DNA from: Luteibacter sp. 9135
GTDB lineage: Bacteria > Pseudomonadota > Gammaproteobacteria > Xanthomonadales > Rhodanobacteraceae
Length of the DNA stretch: 64,000 nucleotides
NCBI RefSeq assembly: GCF_000745005.1
Contig: NZ_JQNB01000001.1
Location: forward strand, 4,023,501-4,087,500
Direction of reading: 5' to 3'
The first letter of the stretch is position 1, and each line of letters opens with the position of its first letter. The notes beneath the pieces were generated by a model. The model saw only the letters and a program-made list of their open reading frames with translations, searched no databases and had not been told where the DNA came from. Of this stretch, positions 63,256 to 64,000 are shown piece after piece. The position numbers were made by a program, and so were the translations under genes.

Positions 63256-64000
63256 TCATTTTCCTGAAGAAGGAAGCATCCCGATGCTTTCCATCCACGT
63301 GTCGACCAGGGCGGGCCACCGTGTAATCGGCTCGGCCGTCGGTCGCAGCCCGAACGCATGCCCACCGCGCGGGTAGACATGAAGCTCCGCGGTCACGCCT
63401 GCCTCCTTGAGCGCCCGGTAATACACCAGCACTTGATCCACGCCGTCCACGTGGTCGTCCTCCGCCTGCAGCAGGAACGTCGGCGGGGCATCCTTGGGTA
63501 CGCGCACGGTGGGATTAAGCGTCGCCCGGTCGGCGGTCAGGTGCCCCGGATAGATGCCCACAGCAAAATCCGGTCGCGCGCTCACCGTATCCACATCATC
63601 GACAGGACGATAGACGCGGCGCCTGAAATTCGTACTTGCCTCGGCGACCAGAAAACCACCCGCCGAAAACCCCAGTACGCCGACCTTGCCTGCATCGACA
63701 TGCCAGGCCGCGGCGTGGGAGCGGATCAGTCGCATGGCCCGCTGCGTGTCCTGGTAGGACGGCACCGACAGCGCGAAGTTATGCGGGCGGCAGTCGCAGG
63801 TCCAGTCGTAGGGCGCGCTGGGAATGCGGTATTTCAGGAGTACGCAGGTCACCCCGCGCTGCACCAGCCAGTCGCATACTTCGGTACCTTCCAGGTCCAT
63901 GGCCAGGATCGAGAACCCGCCGCCTGGAATGACCAGTACGGCCGTGCCGTTGCCTGGTGCCGAGGGCGGATAGACCGTGATCGTCGGTATCGAGACGTTA
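63256..64000 (-). CDS. alpha/beta hydrolase (acetylesterase-like), 5' end beyond the window
   Basis: At least 247 residues; the frame is open to the right edge, so the N-terminus (probably with a signal peptide) is missing. The oxyanion segment VLVIPGGGF, the nucleophile elbow GFSAGG, the acid in QAEDDHVDGVDQ and the His in PRGGHAFGL form a complete esterase active site. The order resembles BD-FAE/acetylxylan-esterase-like enzymes annotated as endo-1,4-beta-xylanase B-like. It is the last gene in view and transcribed towards tRNA-Leu. Confidence 0.85.
   Translation of the reverse strand, partial: NVSIPTITVYPPSAPGNGTAVLVIPGGGFSILAMDLEGTEVCDWLVQRGVTCVLLKYRIPSAPYDWTCDCRPHNFALSVPSYQDTQRAMRLIRSHAAAWHVDAGKVGVLGFSAGGFLVAEASTNFRRRVYRPVDDVDTVSARPDFAVGIYPGHLTADRATLNPTVRVPKDAPPTFLLQAEDDHVDGVDQVLVYYRALKEAGVTAELHVYPRGGHAFGLRPTAEPITRWPALVDTWMESIGMLPSSGK

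Overview
This 64 kb window comes from a high-GC gammaproteobacterial chromosome. It is most likely a Rhodanobacteraceae/Xanthomonadales member of the Luteibacter or Dyella type. That assignment is an inference from gene order (yceD-rpmF-fabH-fabD-fabG-acpP-fabF without plsX; tig-clpP-clpX-lon-hup-tRNA-ppiD; mltD next to gloB and fabV), from a kdkA-type KDO kinase, and from frequent GTG and leaderless starts. No insertion sequence, prophage, CRISPR array or rRNA operon was seen.

Layout. 1-5.8 kb: a minus-strand fatty-acid synthesis operon (yceD, rpmF, fabH, fabD, fabG, acpP, fabF) and, divergently, a small membrane protein plus yceF. 5.9-13 kb: a GT39 glycosyltransferase divergent from a MoxR-DUF58-transglutaminase operon, then an Slp lipoprotein, a GFA-family protein and a HIT protein. 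13-16 kb: recR-ybaB-dnaX, the 4.5S SRP RNA and tRNA-Ser(GGA). 16-19 kb: an LPS-core group (metallo-hydrolase, kdkA, heptosyltransferase-like GT9, DUF6165). 19-28 kb: LysR/SDR pair, yihY-mntH, a LuxR-type response regulator, a hybrid kinase with a degenerate receiver, and dctA.

28-44 kb is the most accessory-looking part: small orphan proteins, an orphan PAS hybrid kinase, an unexplained long palindrome near 31.6 kb, a putative metal-handling trio (DUF2946, CACGC outer-membrane protein, PepSY), a CLC-type fluoride exporter preceded by a well-conserved fluoride riboswitch with its own promoter, an AraC/hydrolase pair, several secreted proteins of unknown function and an MFS porter.

45-60 kb is core: tRNA-Ser(CGA), a PP2C phosphatase, dnaQ-rnhA-methyltransferase, gloB-mltD, fabV, ppiD, tRNA-Asp, tRNA-Val, hupB, lon, clpX, clpP and tig. 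60-64 kb: soxR divergent from a drug-efflux-like MFS gene with a soxbox between them, two small paralogous genes set in a decayed local duplication, tRNA-Leu(TAG) and an alpha/beta hydrolase cut by the window edge.

The best candidate for a regulatory element worth studying is the fluoride riboswitch with an apparent translational switch at 36.5 kb. Other items to check are the 31.6 kb palindrome, the duplication remnant at 62-63 kb, the receiver with Glu at the phosphoacceptor position and the atypical fabH start.
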